Shown: positions 25,391 through 34,416 of the stretch, piece after piece | How positions within the stretch are numbered: the first letter of the stretch is position 1 | Layout of the letters: each line of letters opens with the position of its first letter | DNA from: Alkalicoccus luteus | Lineage (GTDB): Bacteria; Bacillota; Bacilli; Bacillales; Salisediminibacteriaceae | Direction: 5' to 3' (one strand) | NCBI GenBank assembly: GCA_052061695.1 | Contig: JBPZEY010000011.1 | Length of the DNA stretch: 64,000 nt | Made by a program: the position numbers and the translations under genes | The notes under the pieces: generated by a model | Told to the model about the DNA's origin: nothing | Databases searched by the model: none | What the model saw: the letters and a program-made list of their open reading frames with translations, nothing else

Positions 25391-25608
25391 GGTGTTCCTT
25401 CCGTTGTTGGTAGCCACCAGCCTACCTGATCGGGAAGCCGGAAGCAAGTCAGCGTCCAAAAACATGCTGAGTTACCCTCTATTCTCTTCTAATAATACCC
25501 CTTTTATCGCTCGTGGACGGTTAGTTCGATCATCGCCCTGGGCTGTTCATCAATCGTAATCTGCGAGAAAGCAGGAACCATGAATAAATCGACTTCTCGG
25601 CTTCGTTA

Positions 25609-26325
25609 TCATGCTTTTGTTCTTCTTGCGAAGTCGACGAATTTGAACTTATCCGGCCGGTGTCTCGACTCTGTATATTGAAACAGACTGGCATCATCAA
25701 AATAGACGAAGTTCTTCACCACTACTACGGTATCGTAGCCTTCCAAATCAAGATAACCTCTATCTTCCTCCGTTGGGGCTTCCACGGTGATTTCTTTTCG
25801 TGCAAAGCTGATCGCCATGCCAAGCTCTTTTTCAATATATTCATAAATGGAACCGCGGCAAATGTCTTCTGTTAACTGCTCAACGTACATCTTTTTAAAG
25901 AAGTCTTTATCAAAAATAATGCGCTCTCCGTCGATTTCACGAATTCGGTGAACCTCCCAGACTTCGGATTCCGGCGAAGCCTGCAGCGCACCCTGCAAGC
26001 TTTTATCCGGATGAATCAGCTCCAGCTTTTTCACCTCGGTCACTGCGTTCCCGCCAAGCATACCGGCAAGCTCTGTAAAGCTGACGAGTCCGGAAACAGG
26101 GAAGTCAAACTTCCTTGCATCCAGTACAATCGATCCTTTGCCCTGCACTTTTTGAATGAAGCCGTTTTGAGCGAGCTGGTTCAGTGCTTTGCGAATGGTC
26201 TCTCTCGATGTTTGGAACTGCTCAACAAGATCATGCTCAGACGGAAGCTTGCTGCCAGCTTCAAAGCCTCCGCCTTGAATTTGATCCGCTATCTCCTTAT
26301 AAATCTGCAGATATTTATTCTGCAT
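25609..26325 (-). CDS. treR: Trehalose operon repressor TreR (GntR family)
   Basis: A 238-residue GntR/HutC-type repressor. The winged helix occupies residues ~5-70 (KLPSEHDLVEQFQTSRETIRKAL split across helices 2-3), followed by a UTRA ligand domain that would bind trehalose-6-phosphate. ATG 26325 has AGGTGG five bases upstream; a GTG nine bases earlier lies inside that SD. It is directly downstream of treA, 14 bp away, and the operator at 28059-28072 is its expected target. Confidence 0.92.
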   Translation of the reverse strand: MQNKYLQIYKEIADQIQGGGFEAGSKLPSEHDLVEQFQTSRETIRKALNQLAQNGFIQKVQGKGSIVLDARKFDFPVSGLVSFTELAGMLGGNAVTEVKKLELIHPDKSLQGALQASPESEVWEVHRIREIDGERIIFDKDFFKKMYVEQLTEDICRGSIYEYIEKELGMAISFARKEITVEAPTEEDRGYLDLEGYDTVVVVKNFVYFDDASLFQYTESRHRPDKFKFVDFARRTKA

Positions 26326-26339
26326 GGCGTCCACCTGCC

Positions 26340-28019
26340 CTACCTGGTCAAAATAAAAGCGGCTGTTTCGTATGGCTTAAGCCGGATCGTATCGTTCCAG
26401 CTGGTACGTTCGTAGTTGCCAATCAGCCGCTCAGCCTGCGCTGGTTGAAACTCTTCCGGAACCGGGAACAACACGTCCTCGCCATAAAAGTTGTTCAATA
26501 CAATCAGGGCTTCTTCTTGATAGCGCCTTACGTAGGCAAACACATTCTGATCATCCGGGCTGAGCAGTTCATAGCTTCCGTACGTAATAATATCATATTC
26601 TTTACGCAGCTGAATCAGCTGCTTATAAAAGTAGAAGATTGAATTCGGATCCTGCAGTGCTGCTTCTGCATTAATGGTTTCATAGTTGGCCGCAGCAGGT
26701 ATCCACGGTGTTCCTGTAGTAAAGCCGCCGTGCCGCTCTGCATTCCATTGAACCGGCGTTCTGGAATTGTCACGGGATTTTGCACGAATAACAGGCATCA
26801 CTTCATCGTCCGTTTTTCCTTCCGCTTTTTTTGCCTGGTAATAGTTTAATGTTTCTACGTCTCGATAGCTCTCAATGCTTTCAAATCCAGGATCGGTCAT
26901 GCCAAATTCTTCTCCCTGATAAATATACGGGGTTCCCTGCATCAGATGCATACAGGCTGCGAGCATTTTGGCAGACTCGCGATGGTAGCGTCCATCATCG
27001 CCATAGCGCGTAACAACACGCGGCTGATCGTGGTTGCACCAGAACAGGGCATTCCAGCCGCCGCCTTCATGCATGCGAACTTGCCATTCTGATAAAATCT
27101 GTTTTAAAGCATAAAAATCAAAATCGGCGAGCGCCCATTTTTCTCCATTCGGATAGTCCACCTTCAGATGGTGGAAATTAAACGTCATGCTGAGCTCATT
27201 CCGGTCCGGCCGTGTATAGTTGATGCAGTGATCTATCGTCGTGGAGCTCATTTCTCCAACTGTCATTGCGTCATAATGGGAGAAGACCTCCCGATTCATT
27301 TCCTGCATAAACTCGTGCACACGGGGGCCATCTGTATAAAACTTTCTGCCGTCCCCTGGTGCTGTTAAGCCATCATCATTGGGAAAGCGCTGATCTTTGG
27401 ATATTAAATTAATCACGTCCAGCCGGAAGCCGTCTACTCCCTTTTTAAACCAGAAGTGCATCATATCATAAACGTCCCGTCTCAGCTGTTCATTTTCCCA
27501 ATTTAGGTCCGCCTGGGTTACATCAAACAAATGCAGATAATACTGACCTGTTTTTTCATCAAACTGCCAGGCGTTGCCGCCAAATTTAGACTGCCAGTTC
27601 GTCGGCTCTGCCCCGTTTATCGGGTCTTTCCAGATATAATAGTTTCGATAGGCGCTGTCCTTAGACGAGGCTGCGTCTCGAAACCATTCGTGTTCCGTAG
27701 ACGTATGATTTACAACAATATCCATAATCAGCTTAATATCACGGGAATGTGCTTCTTCAAGCAGCCGGTCAAAATCTTCCATGCTTCCGTATTCCTCATG
27801 TATACTGAAATAATCACTTATGTCATACCCGTTGTCGCGCTGCGGGGATTTGTACGGAGGTGTCAGCCATATGACATCCACTCCAAGCGTTTGTAAATAA
27901 TCGAGCTTCTCAATGATCCCCTGCAAGTCTCCCGTACCGTTTCCTGTAGTATCATTAAAGCTTTTCGGATAAATTTGATAGACGACGGCTCTGCGCCACC
28001 ATTCCTGCATTGTATTCAT
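26340..28019 (-). CDS. treA: Trehalose-6-phosphate hydrolase (GH13)
   Basis: A 559-residue alpha-amylase-family hydrolase that splits trehalose-6-phosphate into glucose and glucose-6-phosphate. The catalytic residues lie in the standard blocks: nucleophile Asp in FRLDVI, acid/base Glu in TVGEMSS, and the transition-state Asp in NHDQPR. The N-terminus WWRRAVVYQIYPKSF is typical of TreA and oligo-1,6-glucosidases. Pairing with TreR and its operator decides for TreA. SD GAGGAGG precedes ATG. The usual treP (trehalose PTS permease) is not adjacent. Confidence 0.9.
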   Translation of the reverse strand: MNTMQEWWRRAVVYQIYPKSFNDTTGNGTGDLQGIIEKLDYLQTLGVDVIWLTPPYKSPQRDNGYDISDYFSIHEEYGSMEDFDRLLEEAHSRDIKLIMDIVVNHTSTEHEWFRDAASSKDSAYRNYYIWKDPINGAEPTNWQSKFGGNAWQFDEKTGQYYLHLFDVTQADLNWENEQLRRDVYDMMHFWFKKGVDGFRLDVINLISKDQRFPNDDGLTAPGDGRKFYTDGPRVHEFMQEMNREVFSHYDAMTVGEMSSTTIDHCINYTRPDRNELSMTFNFHHLKVDYPNGEKWALADFDFYALKQILSEWQVRMHEGGGWNALFWCNHDQPRVVTRYGDDGRYHRESAKMLAACMHLMQGTPYIYQGEEFGMTDPGFESIESYRDVETLNYYQAKKAEGKTDDEVMPVIRAKSRDNSRTPVQWNAERHGGFTTGTPWIPAAANYETINAEAALQDPNSIFYFYKQLIQLRKEYDIITYGSYELLSPDDQNVFAYVRRYQEEALIVLNNFYGEDVLFPVPEEFQPAQAERLIGNYERTSWNDTIRLKPYETAAFILTR

Positions 28020-28051
28020 GTGTCAGCCTCCTCATATCGGTATCTGCCTGC

Positions 28052-28080
28052 ATTATAACTTGTATATACAAGATAGTAAA
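28052..28080 (-). promoter_or_regulatory. treA promoter
   Basis: Minus strand -35 TTTACT (28075-28080), exact 17-nt spacer, and perfect -10 TATAAT (28052-28057). The TreR operator occupies most of the spacer. Confidence 0.8.
28059..28072. promoter_or_regulatory. TreR operator
   Basis: Perfect 14-bp palindrome CTTGTATATACAAG lying between -35 and -10 of treA. It contains the TTGTATATACAA core known from Bacillus tre operators. Confidence 0.85.
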
Positions 28081-28290
28081 GCTGCACCTCTGCTACGATT
28101 CCTTTCCCTCTGCCGGCTGCAGACAAGCGTCTTTTTTGGAACGACTTCCAGCTTTATTTCTATAAGCCGCTGCTATCAGGTTTCACAAATGAGTCCCTTT
28201 ACCGCGGATACCGCGAACTCGTTTTTAGTCACAGAAACAGGACAGCGTTCAAGCGGCTCAACTTGCATACTTGGACCGTTTCTTTCCATG
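28081..28290. other. Gene-free stretch upstream of treA
   Basis: About 210 bp without a gene or repeat copy. I see nothing beyond upstream promoter sequence for treA and the terminator of glcF at its far end. Confidence 0.5.
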
Positions 28291-28292
28291 AG

Positions 28293-28323
28293 AAAAAACC
28301 ATCCGAGTCGCCCGGATGGTTTT
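28293..28323 (-). terminator. Terminator of the glycolate oxidase operon
   Basis: Stem AAACCATCCG/CGGATGGTTT with a 7-nt loop. On the minus strand the tail is TTTTTTCTC. It begins five bases after the glcF stop codon. Confidence 0.88.
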
Positions 28324-28327
28324 CATC

Positions 28328-29653
28328 TTATGTGGTAACGCCGCTTTCTGCCTGCTTTAAAGCTTCTGCTGCCAGATCGACGATGTGGACCGCTTTCACG
28401 CTGTCAGCCAGTCCCTCTCGTTCAATCCCTGCTTTCATCTGCAGCAGACAGCCTGGATTCGATGTCACGATTACGCTGGCCTGAACATGACGAACATCTG
28501 CCATCTTTTTGTCTAAAATTTTCATTGCCATTCTCGGCTGCACCAGGTTGTAAATACCAGCCGAGCCGCAGCACTGTTCCTTATCTGGCATAGCTGCATA
28601 GGTAACGCCTTCTATGCGCCGCAGCAATGCTTCCACGTTTCCCTTCTCCTTCATCACGTTTTCCAAGTGACAGGACGGCTGATACGTTACCAGCTCAGCG
28701 TCCAGCTTCATCGGCGGAAGCTCCAGCTCTGCAAGCAGCGTACTGATGTCGCCCACTTTCTCAGAGAAAACTTTTGCCCGTTCACACCATTCGGGCTCCT
28801 CCTTCAGTAAAAAAGGATATTCCTTTAATCCTGCCCCGCAGCCGCCTGCATTGGTAACAATAAAGTCAGCCTCAGTTTGTTCAAAGGCTTCGATGTTCGT
28901 TTTAGCAAGTTTTTTTGCTCCATCCGCCTCACCAGCATGAGCATGCAGGGCTCCGCAGCACTGCTGCGTATCAGGAACAACTACTTCACATCCGCTTTTC
29001 TCAAGCAAATAGAGCGTATTCTGATTCGTTTCTGTGAACATCGTACTCATTAAGCATCCGTCAAAAAAGGCCACTTTTTTTAGAGGTTGCTGCTGCCGCA
29101 CTGCCAGTACCGGCGGACGAAGAGCCTGCTTTGGAGGAGCTGCTTCAGGCATGATTCGCTCCATCAGCGCTGCTTCTCCCGGCAGCAGGCGAAACGCTCC
29201 GCTTTTTTGCATCAGCTTTTGCACGGGGGTCTTTTCATACATCCACCTCATTCGGTGAACCGTTTCCATTCTGCGCCGATCTAAAAAGAGCCACTGAAAC
29301 ACTGTCTTTCGCAGGACACGAACCGGGACCGAGTAGCGTTTATGCTCCTGAATAACGGCTCTGGCCTGCTCCAGAATATGACCATAATTGACGCCTGACG
29401 GACACGCAGGTTCGCAAGCTCGACAGCCCAGACACTCATTCAGCTGAGCCTCCACTTCCTCGTCCGGCTCCTTTTTACCATCTGCAACAGCCTTCATCAA
29501 CGCAATTCTTCCACGCGGAGAGCTTGCCTCATTTCCGCCGGTTTTTATATATGTCGGGCAAGAGGGCAGACAAAATCCACATCTCGTGCAGTTCATCAGT
29601 TCCTCATAATCAATACGGCTCTGAAATTCTTGTTGAAGCGATGTCTTACTCAC
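28328..29653 (-). CDS. glcF: Glycolate oxidase iron-sulfur subunit GlcF
   Basis: A 441-residue electron-transfer subunit. Two [4Fe-4S] ferredoxin-like motifs lie at about residues 20 and 72 (CTRCGFCLPSC and CLGCRACEPAC), each followed by Pro, and two CCG domains follow with the CCGALH and CCGSAG cores. It would take electrons from GlcD and pass them to the quinone pool. GTG 29653 has GGAGG eight bases upstream and overlaps the glcD stop by 8 bp. Equivalent to ysfD of B. subtilis. Confidence 0.9.
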   Translation of the reverse strand: MSKTSLQQEFQSRIDYEELMNCTRCGFCLPSCPTYIKTGGNEASSPRGRIALMKAVADGKKEPDEEVEAQLNECLGCRACEPACPSGVNYGHILEQARAVIQEHKRYSVPVRVLRKTVFQWLFLDRRRMETVHRMRWMYEKTPVQKLMQKSGAFRLLPGEAALMERIMPEAAPPKQALRPPVLAVRQQQPLKKVAFFDGCLMSTMFTETNQNTLYLLEKSGCEVVVPDTQQCCGALHAHAGEADGAKKLAKTNIEAFEQTEADFIVTNAGGCGAGLKEYPFLLKEEPEWCERAKVFSEKVGDISTLLAELELPPMKLDAELVTYQPSCHLENVMKEKGNVEALLRRIEGVTYAAMPDKEQCCGSAGIYNLVQPRMAMKILDKKMADVRHVQASVIVTSNPGCLLQMKAGIEREGLADSVKAVHIVDLAAEALKQAESGVTT

Positions 29654-31070
29654 GTGTTCCGCCTCCCAGCACAATACGTTTTTTCGTATCCTTTGCAAAT
29701 ATTTTTCCAGGATTTAAAATATTGTCCGGATCAAGCGCCTGCTTTACTGCTTTCATCGCATCCACCCCAGCCTGACCGAGCTTCCATTCCAGGTAAGGCG
29801 CTTTCATTTCGCCGACGCCGTGTTCACCGGTAATCGTTCCTCCGAGATCCACTGCTTTTGCAAAAATAGCCGCAAAAGCCTCTTCTACTCGCTCCATCTC
29901 AGCATGATTTCGAACATCCGTCATACACGTAGGATGAAGATTCCCATCCCCGGCATGACCAAACGTACAAATTTCCACCTCATAGGCAGCTGCTGTCTCT
30001 TCGATAAAGCGGACCATTTCGGCGAGCTTGGAGCGCGGAACTGTGGCATCCTCCAGCAGCGTCGTCGGCCTTCTTCGCGCGAGCGCTGTTAGAGCGGATC
30101 GTCTCGCCTCGGTTAATGCTAGTGCTTCTTCTTCATTCTGAGCAAGGCGGACTGAAATCGCTCCATACTTTTTGCATAACTGCTGCATGGCTTCCATATG
30201 CCGGTTTACCACTTCCGGGTCGCCGTCCTGCTCCATTAAGAGAACCGCTCCTGCATCTACAGGCAGGCCGATTTCAGCAAAATCTTCTACCGCTTGAAGC
30301 GTTGGCTGGTCTACGAATTCGAGGGTTGCAGGAATGATTTTATCGGCAATGATCGCAGAAACTGATTCTGCCGCCTGTTCCATGTTAGGAAAAAGGGCCA
30401 GCGCCGTTTTTTTCGTTTCCGGTTTTGGCACGAGCTTTAAAATAGCCTCTGTCACGATACCGAGCGTTCCTTCTGCTCCCGTCAAAAGTTTTGTAAAATC
30501 ATATCCTGCCGTATCCTTCGCGAGCTTGCCCCCTGTACGTATAACTTCACCGTTTGCGAGCACCGCTTCCAGACCAAGTACATAGTCCTTCGTTACTCCA
30601 TACTTTAATCCTCTGAGGCCGCCGGAATTCTCATTAATATTGCCAGCGATCGTAGATATTTTCATCGAGCTCGGATCCGGTGGATAAAACAGCCCTTCCG
30701 CCTCCGCCCGTTTGGTAATATCAAGTGTGATGACTCCCGGCTGAACGGTCATCGTCAAGTTTTCCTTATCGACCTCCAAAATTCGATTCATGTGCATGAA
30801 TACCATGACGATCCCACCTTGTGACGGCACCGTACCGGCACACAGGTTCGTTCCCGAGCCGCGCGGAATGATAGGGATATGGTGCTCTCGGCAGACGTTT
30901 ATAATCGCTTGTACTTCCTGAACCGATGCAGGTCTGATTACACCGTCAGGCTCGGACTGGAAACCAGGCGTTGCGTCATAAGAATAGACGAGCCTCTGTT
31001 CATGTGTATCTGAGAAACGTTCCACCCCTGTAATAGCCGTCAGTTGATCCTTAACTGTTTGATCCAGCAT
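29646..31070 (-). CDS. glcD: Glycolate oxidase FAD subunit GlcD
   Basis: A 474-residue FAD-linked oxidase of the VAO/GlcD class that oxidises glycolate (or D-lactate) to the 2-oxo acid. The FAD domain carries PRGSGTNLCAG at about 69-79 and NSGGLRGLKYG near 147. The C-terminal domain holds the FGHAGDGNLHPT and GEHGVG blocks. It is the partner of GlcF and corresponds to ysfC. The regulator gene just upstream is of the type found with ysfCD. A palindrome sits between that regulator and glcD. Confidence 0.9.
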   Translation of the reverse strand: MLDQTVKDQLTAITGVERFSDTHEQRLVYSYDATPGFQSEPDGVIRPASVQEVQAIINVCREHHIPIIPRGSGTNLCAGTVPSQGGIVMVFMHMNRILEVDKENLTMTVQPGVITLDITKRAEAEGLFYPPDPSSMKISTIAGNINENSGGLRGLKYGVTKDYVLGLEAVLANGEVIRTGGKLAKDTAGYDFTKLLTGAEGTLGIVTEAILKLVPKPETKKTALALFPNMEQAAESVSAIIADKIIPATLEFVDQPTLQAVEDFAEIGLPVDAGAVLLMEQDGDPEVVNRHMEAMQQLCKKYGAISVRLAQNEEEALALTEARRSALTALARRRPTTLLEDATVPRSKLAEMVRFIEETAAAYEVEICTFGHAGDGNLHPTCMTDVRNHAEMERVEEAFAAIFAKAVDLGGTITGEHGVGEMKAPYLEWKLGQAGVDAMKAVKQALDPDNILNPGKIFAKDTKKRIVLGGGTRE

Positions 31071-31094
31071 AAAAAATCCCCTCTCTGCGCTGTT

Positions 31095-31108
31095 TATACT
31101 TGAGTATA
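31095..31108. promoter_or_regulatory. Palindrome upstream of glcD (candidate operator)
   Basis: Perfect 14-bp palindrome TATACTTGAGTATA, 25 bp before the glcD start. The minus-strand half also supplies a -10-like TATACT. It is a candidate site for the adjacent CdaR-type regulator. Confidence 0.4.
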
Positions 31109-31161
31109 CGCAAAGAAGGGAGAAAATGGTATATCACTTCTGCTAATTACAGGTAATATTT

Positions 31162-32226
31162 TTATTGTTTTTTTGGCTGATTTAACAATTTCACGGCGAT
31201 TACAAGCACTGCCAAGTCTTCTCCCCGTTTCCACGAAAGTCCAGTAAGATCTTCCAGTTTGGCAAGTCTGTACTGAACGGTGTTCACGTGCACGTCGAGC
31301 ACGGCTGCTGTGCGTTTTAACGAATAGCCCTCTTGTATGAACGCCTCGACCGTCCTGCGAAGAGCTGTATCATTACTCAGGGCAGTGTCCTCCATCAGCT
31401 TCTTCTTCGTCCGATCAGTCAAATCGTGCAGCAAGAGTTCCAGCGACAGCATTTGATAGATAATTAATTCTCCAGATGAATGCTGCGCTGCTGTTTCTGC
31501 TTCTTCAAGCATATTTGCAAAATCCATCCCTGGCCGTGAAAGTCCGGCACGTTCCACTACTGCATCATGCTTGTCCAAATAATTCATGAACTGACTGGAA
31601 AGCTGCTCCGCCTGGTCACTTGCCCATATACAAACGTACTGATCATAGCGCCATTTTGTTAAAAAGCCGGCAAACTGCTCCGGATAGGGGATCTCTTCTG
31701 GTTCGGGCTGTACCATTTGAACGATGAGTACGCTGTAGAAATCGTCATCATTAAGCCCGATCCGGCTGGCAATCCGCTTTTGCTCCTCAGAGTTTTCCTT
31801 TGCTGCAAGCAGCCCGTGCAACAGCCTTTCTCCTGCATACCAGCGAAGCCGGAGCGCTTCTGCACTAAACAGCTTTTCGATAAGTAATTCCGTCATTTTT
31901 TGAAGAAGTGCACCATACGTAGCAGTCTTTTCCCTGCTCCCTGTTATACCGAGGACTCCGATGATGCTTCCACGAAACCCAAGCGGAAGCACTGTTCCCG
32001 CTCTCACCGAAGGATCCGTTTGCGCCTCCGATTCACTGACCGTTTTCGCTTTTCCGGTGATCATCACTTCCCGTCCCGGAAGATGCCGGGTCCCGATTCT
32101 GCCGGAGTCTGTAGCTGCGGTAATATAGCCATCTTTATCAATCACAATGATTTCTTCTTCAATGACGTCGGATGCTTCGGCTACGATTCTCGCAGCGAGA
32201 TCGTCGGAGATAACCAGATCATTCAC
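31162..32226 (-). CDS. CdaR-family sugar-diacid/glycolate regulator (YsfB-like)
   Basis: A 354-residue transcription regulator of the CdaR family. The N-terminal ~130 residues are the diacid-recognition domain. The middle is a GGDEF-like regulator domain, and the C-terminal ~60 residues are a PucR-type helix-turn-helix (SLKRTAAVLDVHVNTVQYR). In B. subtilis ysfB precedes ysfC-ysfD in the same way, so control of glycolate oxidation is likely. About 90 bp separate it from glcD. Confidence 0.85.
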   Translation of the reverse strand: MNDLVISDDLAARIVAEASDVIEEEIIVIDKDGYITAATDSGRIGTRHLPGREVMITGKAKTVSESEAQTDPSVRAGTVLPLGFRGSIIGVLGITGSREKTATYGALLQKMTELLIEKLFSAEALRLRWYAGERLLHGLLAAKENSEEQKRIASRIGLNDDDFYSVLIVQMVQPEPEEIPYPEQFAGFLTKWRYDQYVCIWASDQAEQLSSQFMNYLDKHDAVVERAGLSRPGMDFANMLEEAETAAQHSSGELIIYQMLSLELLLHDLTDRTKKKLMEDTALSNDTALRRTVEAFIQEGYSLKRTAAVLDVHVNTVQYRLAKLEDLTGLSWKRGEDLAVLVIAVKLLNQPKKQ

Positions 32227-32252
32227 CGCCTTCCCGTTTTACATCGTTCTAA

Positions 32253-32531
32253 TTACTCGCTTTCCTGAAGACTGACAACCGCAGGTGAGGCTAAGTATGC
32301 GGCAACAAGAGCAACGGCCAGCAGCACGAGAGATGCTCCGCTGTCTGCGTTTACAACTTCTCCAATAAGATAAGCTGCACCGACCGATCCAATCAGCAGC
32401 AAGCCCTGCATTCTTCTCGATTTTGTCGTAGGGACTAGCTTCTTACTGCAGGCTTTGCAAACTGTACTGCGATTGATTTGCAGCAAGTCGCTGTAAGACA
32501 GCTCTGCATAACAGGCTGGGCATTTTTTCAT
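32253..32531 (-). CDS. Small zinc-finger membrane protein
   Basis: A 92-residue protein that begins with a CPAC...CKAC zinc-finger pair (residues 4-30) and continues with two transmembrane helices (about 43-60 and 65-82). It resembles the CxxC-x-CxxC membrane protein group of Bacillus, function unknown. GAGGTGG five bases before ATG 32531 fixes the start. Confidence 0.65.
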   Translation of the reverse strand: MKKCPACYAELSYSDLLQINRSTVCKACSKKLVPTTKSRRMQGLLLIGSVGAAYLIGEVVNADSGASLVLLAVALVAAYLASPAVVSLQESE

Positions 32532-32579
32532 CTGATCCACCTCTTTCACGGATTTAGTATAGCATATCCCTGCGTACCT

Positions 32580-32615
32580 AAAAAAAGCGCACCGGTTTGT
32601 TTACCGGAGCGCTTT
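32580..32615 (-). terminator. Terminator after the 32.6-33.0 kb membrane protein gene
   Basis: Stem AAAGCGC-A-CCGGT/ACCGG-A-GCGCTTT with a 6-nt loop and T7 on the minus strand. Confidence 0.85.
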
Positions 32616-32646
32616 CGGCGTGCGTTATAAGTGGTCAATCCTTCAC

Positions 32647-32958
32647 TTACTTAATCACTTGCTTTTCAGATGGATACGTGACATCTTTGGTTCGGTAGCG
32701 GTCGAATCGTCTGCGGAGATCTTCTCCCAGAAGGGCTGCCGGAACCATAATCATACCGGATACCATAAGCGCTGTGATCAGCCAGACGGCATAGGCGAAC
32801 TGCATGATAGGGAAGACAACGACAGCGTGCATCAGAACAACAGTAAGCGGGAGAGCCAGCAGCGTTATATATTGATTTCGAATCAAAAAGCCTGCTCCAA
32901 ACCCAACAAACAGACTGATAACCGGCATTACAAAAAGGACAAGCTGAGTGGTAGTCAT
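32647..32958 (-). CDS. Small integral membrane protein
   Basis: A 103-residue protein with three predicted helices and a basic C-terminal tail. I cannot place it with confidence; it faintly recalls DUF2651 proteins of bacilli. The start at ATG 32958 follows the strong SD AAGGAGGAG. It lies between the pirin gene and a terminator and may be co-transcribed with pirin. Confidence 0.55.
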   Translation of the reverse strand: MTTTQLVLFVMPVISLFVGFGAGFLIRNQYITLLALPLTVVLMHAVVVFPIMQFAYAVWLITALMVSGMIMVPAALLGEDLRRRFDRYRTKDVTYPSEKQVIK

Positions 32959-33040
32959 GGTGTTCTCCTCCTTGCACAATGATGTACAGTCAAGGACTGA
33001 TAACCACCTATACCCGTTTTCAGAATTTTCAATCACTTAT

Positions 33041-33880
33041 CTATTGAGACGAAGGTCCGAATTTTCCCTGCCTATAATCCATCATCGCCTGCTCGAGCTC
33101 TTCTTCTGTATTCATAACGAATGGACCGCCTGCAGCTACCGGCTCCTGAATTGGTTTACCAGAGTAAAACAGCATTCGCATTCTTGAAGCTGCCTTTATG
33201 CGCACCCCCGTTTCACCTTCCCCAGGCGTTTCATAAACCGCTGTGCCGGAGCGCTCCATCTGCGCTTCAGACTCTCCAGCCTTCACGGAGCCAGCCAGCA
33301 CGTAGCTGAACACAAATTCGTCTCCGGGAAATGGGATCGTGTATTCCGCGCCCTCTTCCAGATAAAGCTCTGCCATTCGAAATGGATACACGCTTTCAGC
33401 CGGCCCTTTTACGCCGTTAAATTCTCCACTGTAAATACGCAAATGTCCGCCCTGGATATCGACGAGCGGTGCGTCTTCAAGACGAATGTTTTGATAAAAA
33501 GTGTCCGAAAACTTCTCTTGTTTCGGAAGGTTCAGCCACAGCTGCAGCGTATGAATTAAATCATCGTTGTATGCTTCCTCAGCATGTCTCGCTGCACCAC
33601 CTGCATTCATATACTGTACGTCGCCAGCATCCAGAATGGAGTAACCTCCTGCATTGTCACTATGCTCCAGTCTTCCGTCTATGACGTAGGTGATCGTTTG
33701 AAATCCCCGGTGAGGATGATCGGAGAATACTCCGCGTTTAAACCAGTCTTCTGCCATTAATAAAAACGGATCTACTTCCGTCATTTTCTCCGGTGGCAGC
33801 ACGAATCCTTGCTGCATATGCGGAAGTCCCGGATTTCGATATTGCACGTGCCAAAAATCTTTCACTGTTCGTAAATTCAT
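33041..33880 (-). CDS. Pirin family protein
   Basis: A 279-residue bicupin. The N-terminal cupin carries the metal-site segments DHPHRGFQT (about 54-62) and ARHAEE (about 97-102), giving the His-His-His-Glu set of pirins. The C-terminal cupin lacks a clear metal site, as usual. Some bacterial pirins are quercetin dioxygenases, and others act as redox-linked regulators. The role here is open. It seems to be expressed with the small membrane protein downstream. Confidence 0.85.
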   Translation of the reverse strand: MNLRTVKDFWHVQYRNPGLPHMQQGFVLPPEKMTEVDPFLLMAEDWFKRGVFSDHPHRGFQTITYVIDGRLEHSDNAGGYSILDAGDVQYMNAGGAARHAEEAYNDDLIHTLQLWLNLPKQEKFSDTFYQNIRLEDAPLVDIQGGHLRIYSGEFNGVKGPAESVYPFRMAELYLEEGAEYTIPFPGDEFVFSYVLAGSVKAGESEAQMERSGTAVYETPGEGETGVRIKAASRMRMLFYSGKPIQEPVAAGGPFVMNTEEELEQAMMDYRQGKFGPSSQ

Positions 33881-33988
33881 CGATGAACGGCTCCTTTCTT
33901 TAACATCACTGTTTTACCTTTATACCACATCTATCTTCAACTTACAAAAAGTAAGCCTATTGATTTTCACCTTCCTTGTGAGCATATA

Positions 33989-34016
33989 GTGACGCTTCTC
34001 CATTTCGTGCTATACT
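33989..34016 (+). promoter_or_regulatory. Promoter of the 34.05-34.9 kb membrane genes (candidate)
   Basis: Extended -10 TGC-TATACT (34008-34016) with a moderate -35 GTGACG (33989-33994) at 16-nt spacing. Confidence 0.5.
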
Positions 34017-34051
34017 AATAAAAAGCGTGTGAATCCATCGCAGGAGGTTCA

Positions 34052-34330
34052 GTGGATGTGAAAATATATTTGATTTCACTTCAGCTGCTGTACGGGGCAG
34101 CAATTCCCGCTTGGGTGATTGTTTGGCTTATTGCACTTATGACGCTTGATGCTGGCTTTCACTTATGGAACGTCATGTTTTTTAGCCTGACTACCCTCTT
34201 CCCTGTTGTAGCAGGATTGTGCGCCGTTTATGCATGGAAGTCACTGGAGCATCCGCGCCGCGCTGCCATGATTAATGCTTTACCTCTTTTATGGACTGCC
34301 CTCATTTTTTATTACGCGTCCTATATGTAA
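34052..34330 (+). CDS. Small membrane protein
   Basis: A 92-residue protein with three transmembrane helices and no recognised domain. The start is GTG 34052 or GTG 34058. AGGAGG lies 4 and 10 nt before them respectively. It appears to be co-transcribed with the next membrane protein gene, 86 bp downstream. Confidence 0.55.
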   Translation: MDVKIYLISLQLLYGAAIPAWVIVWLIALMTLDAGFHLWNVMFFSLTTLFPVVAGLCAVYAWKSLEHPRRAAMINALPLLWTALIFYYASYM

Positions 34331-34416
34331 TTCGTCTTCGCCGGAAGAAGTTTTTATTCCGGTATTTTTTGTGGCTTGCCGCCAATCTGCACGTTTTTTA
34401 TGAAGGAGCTGACAAG

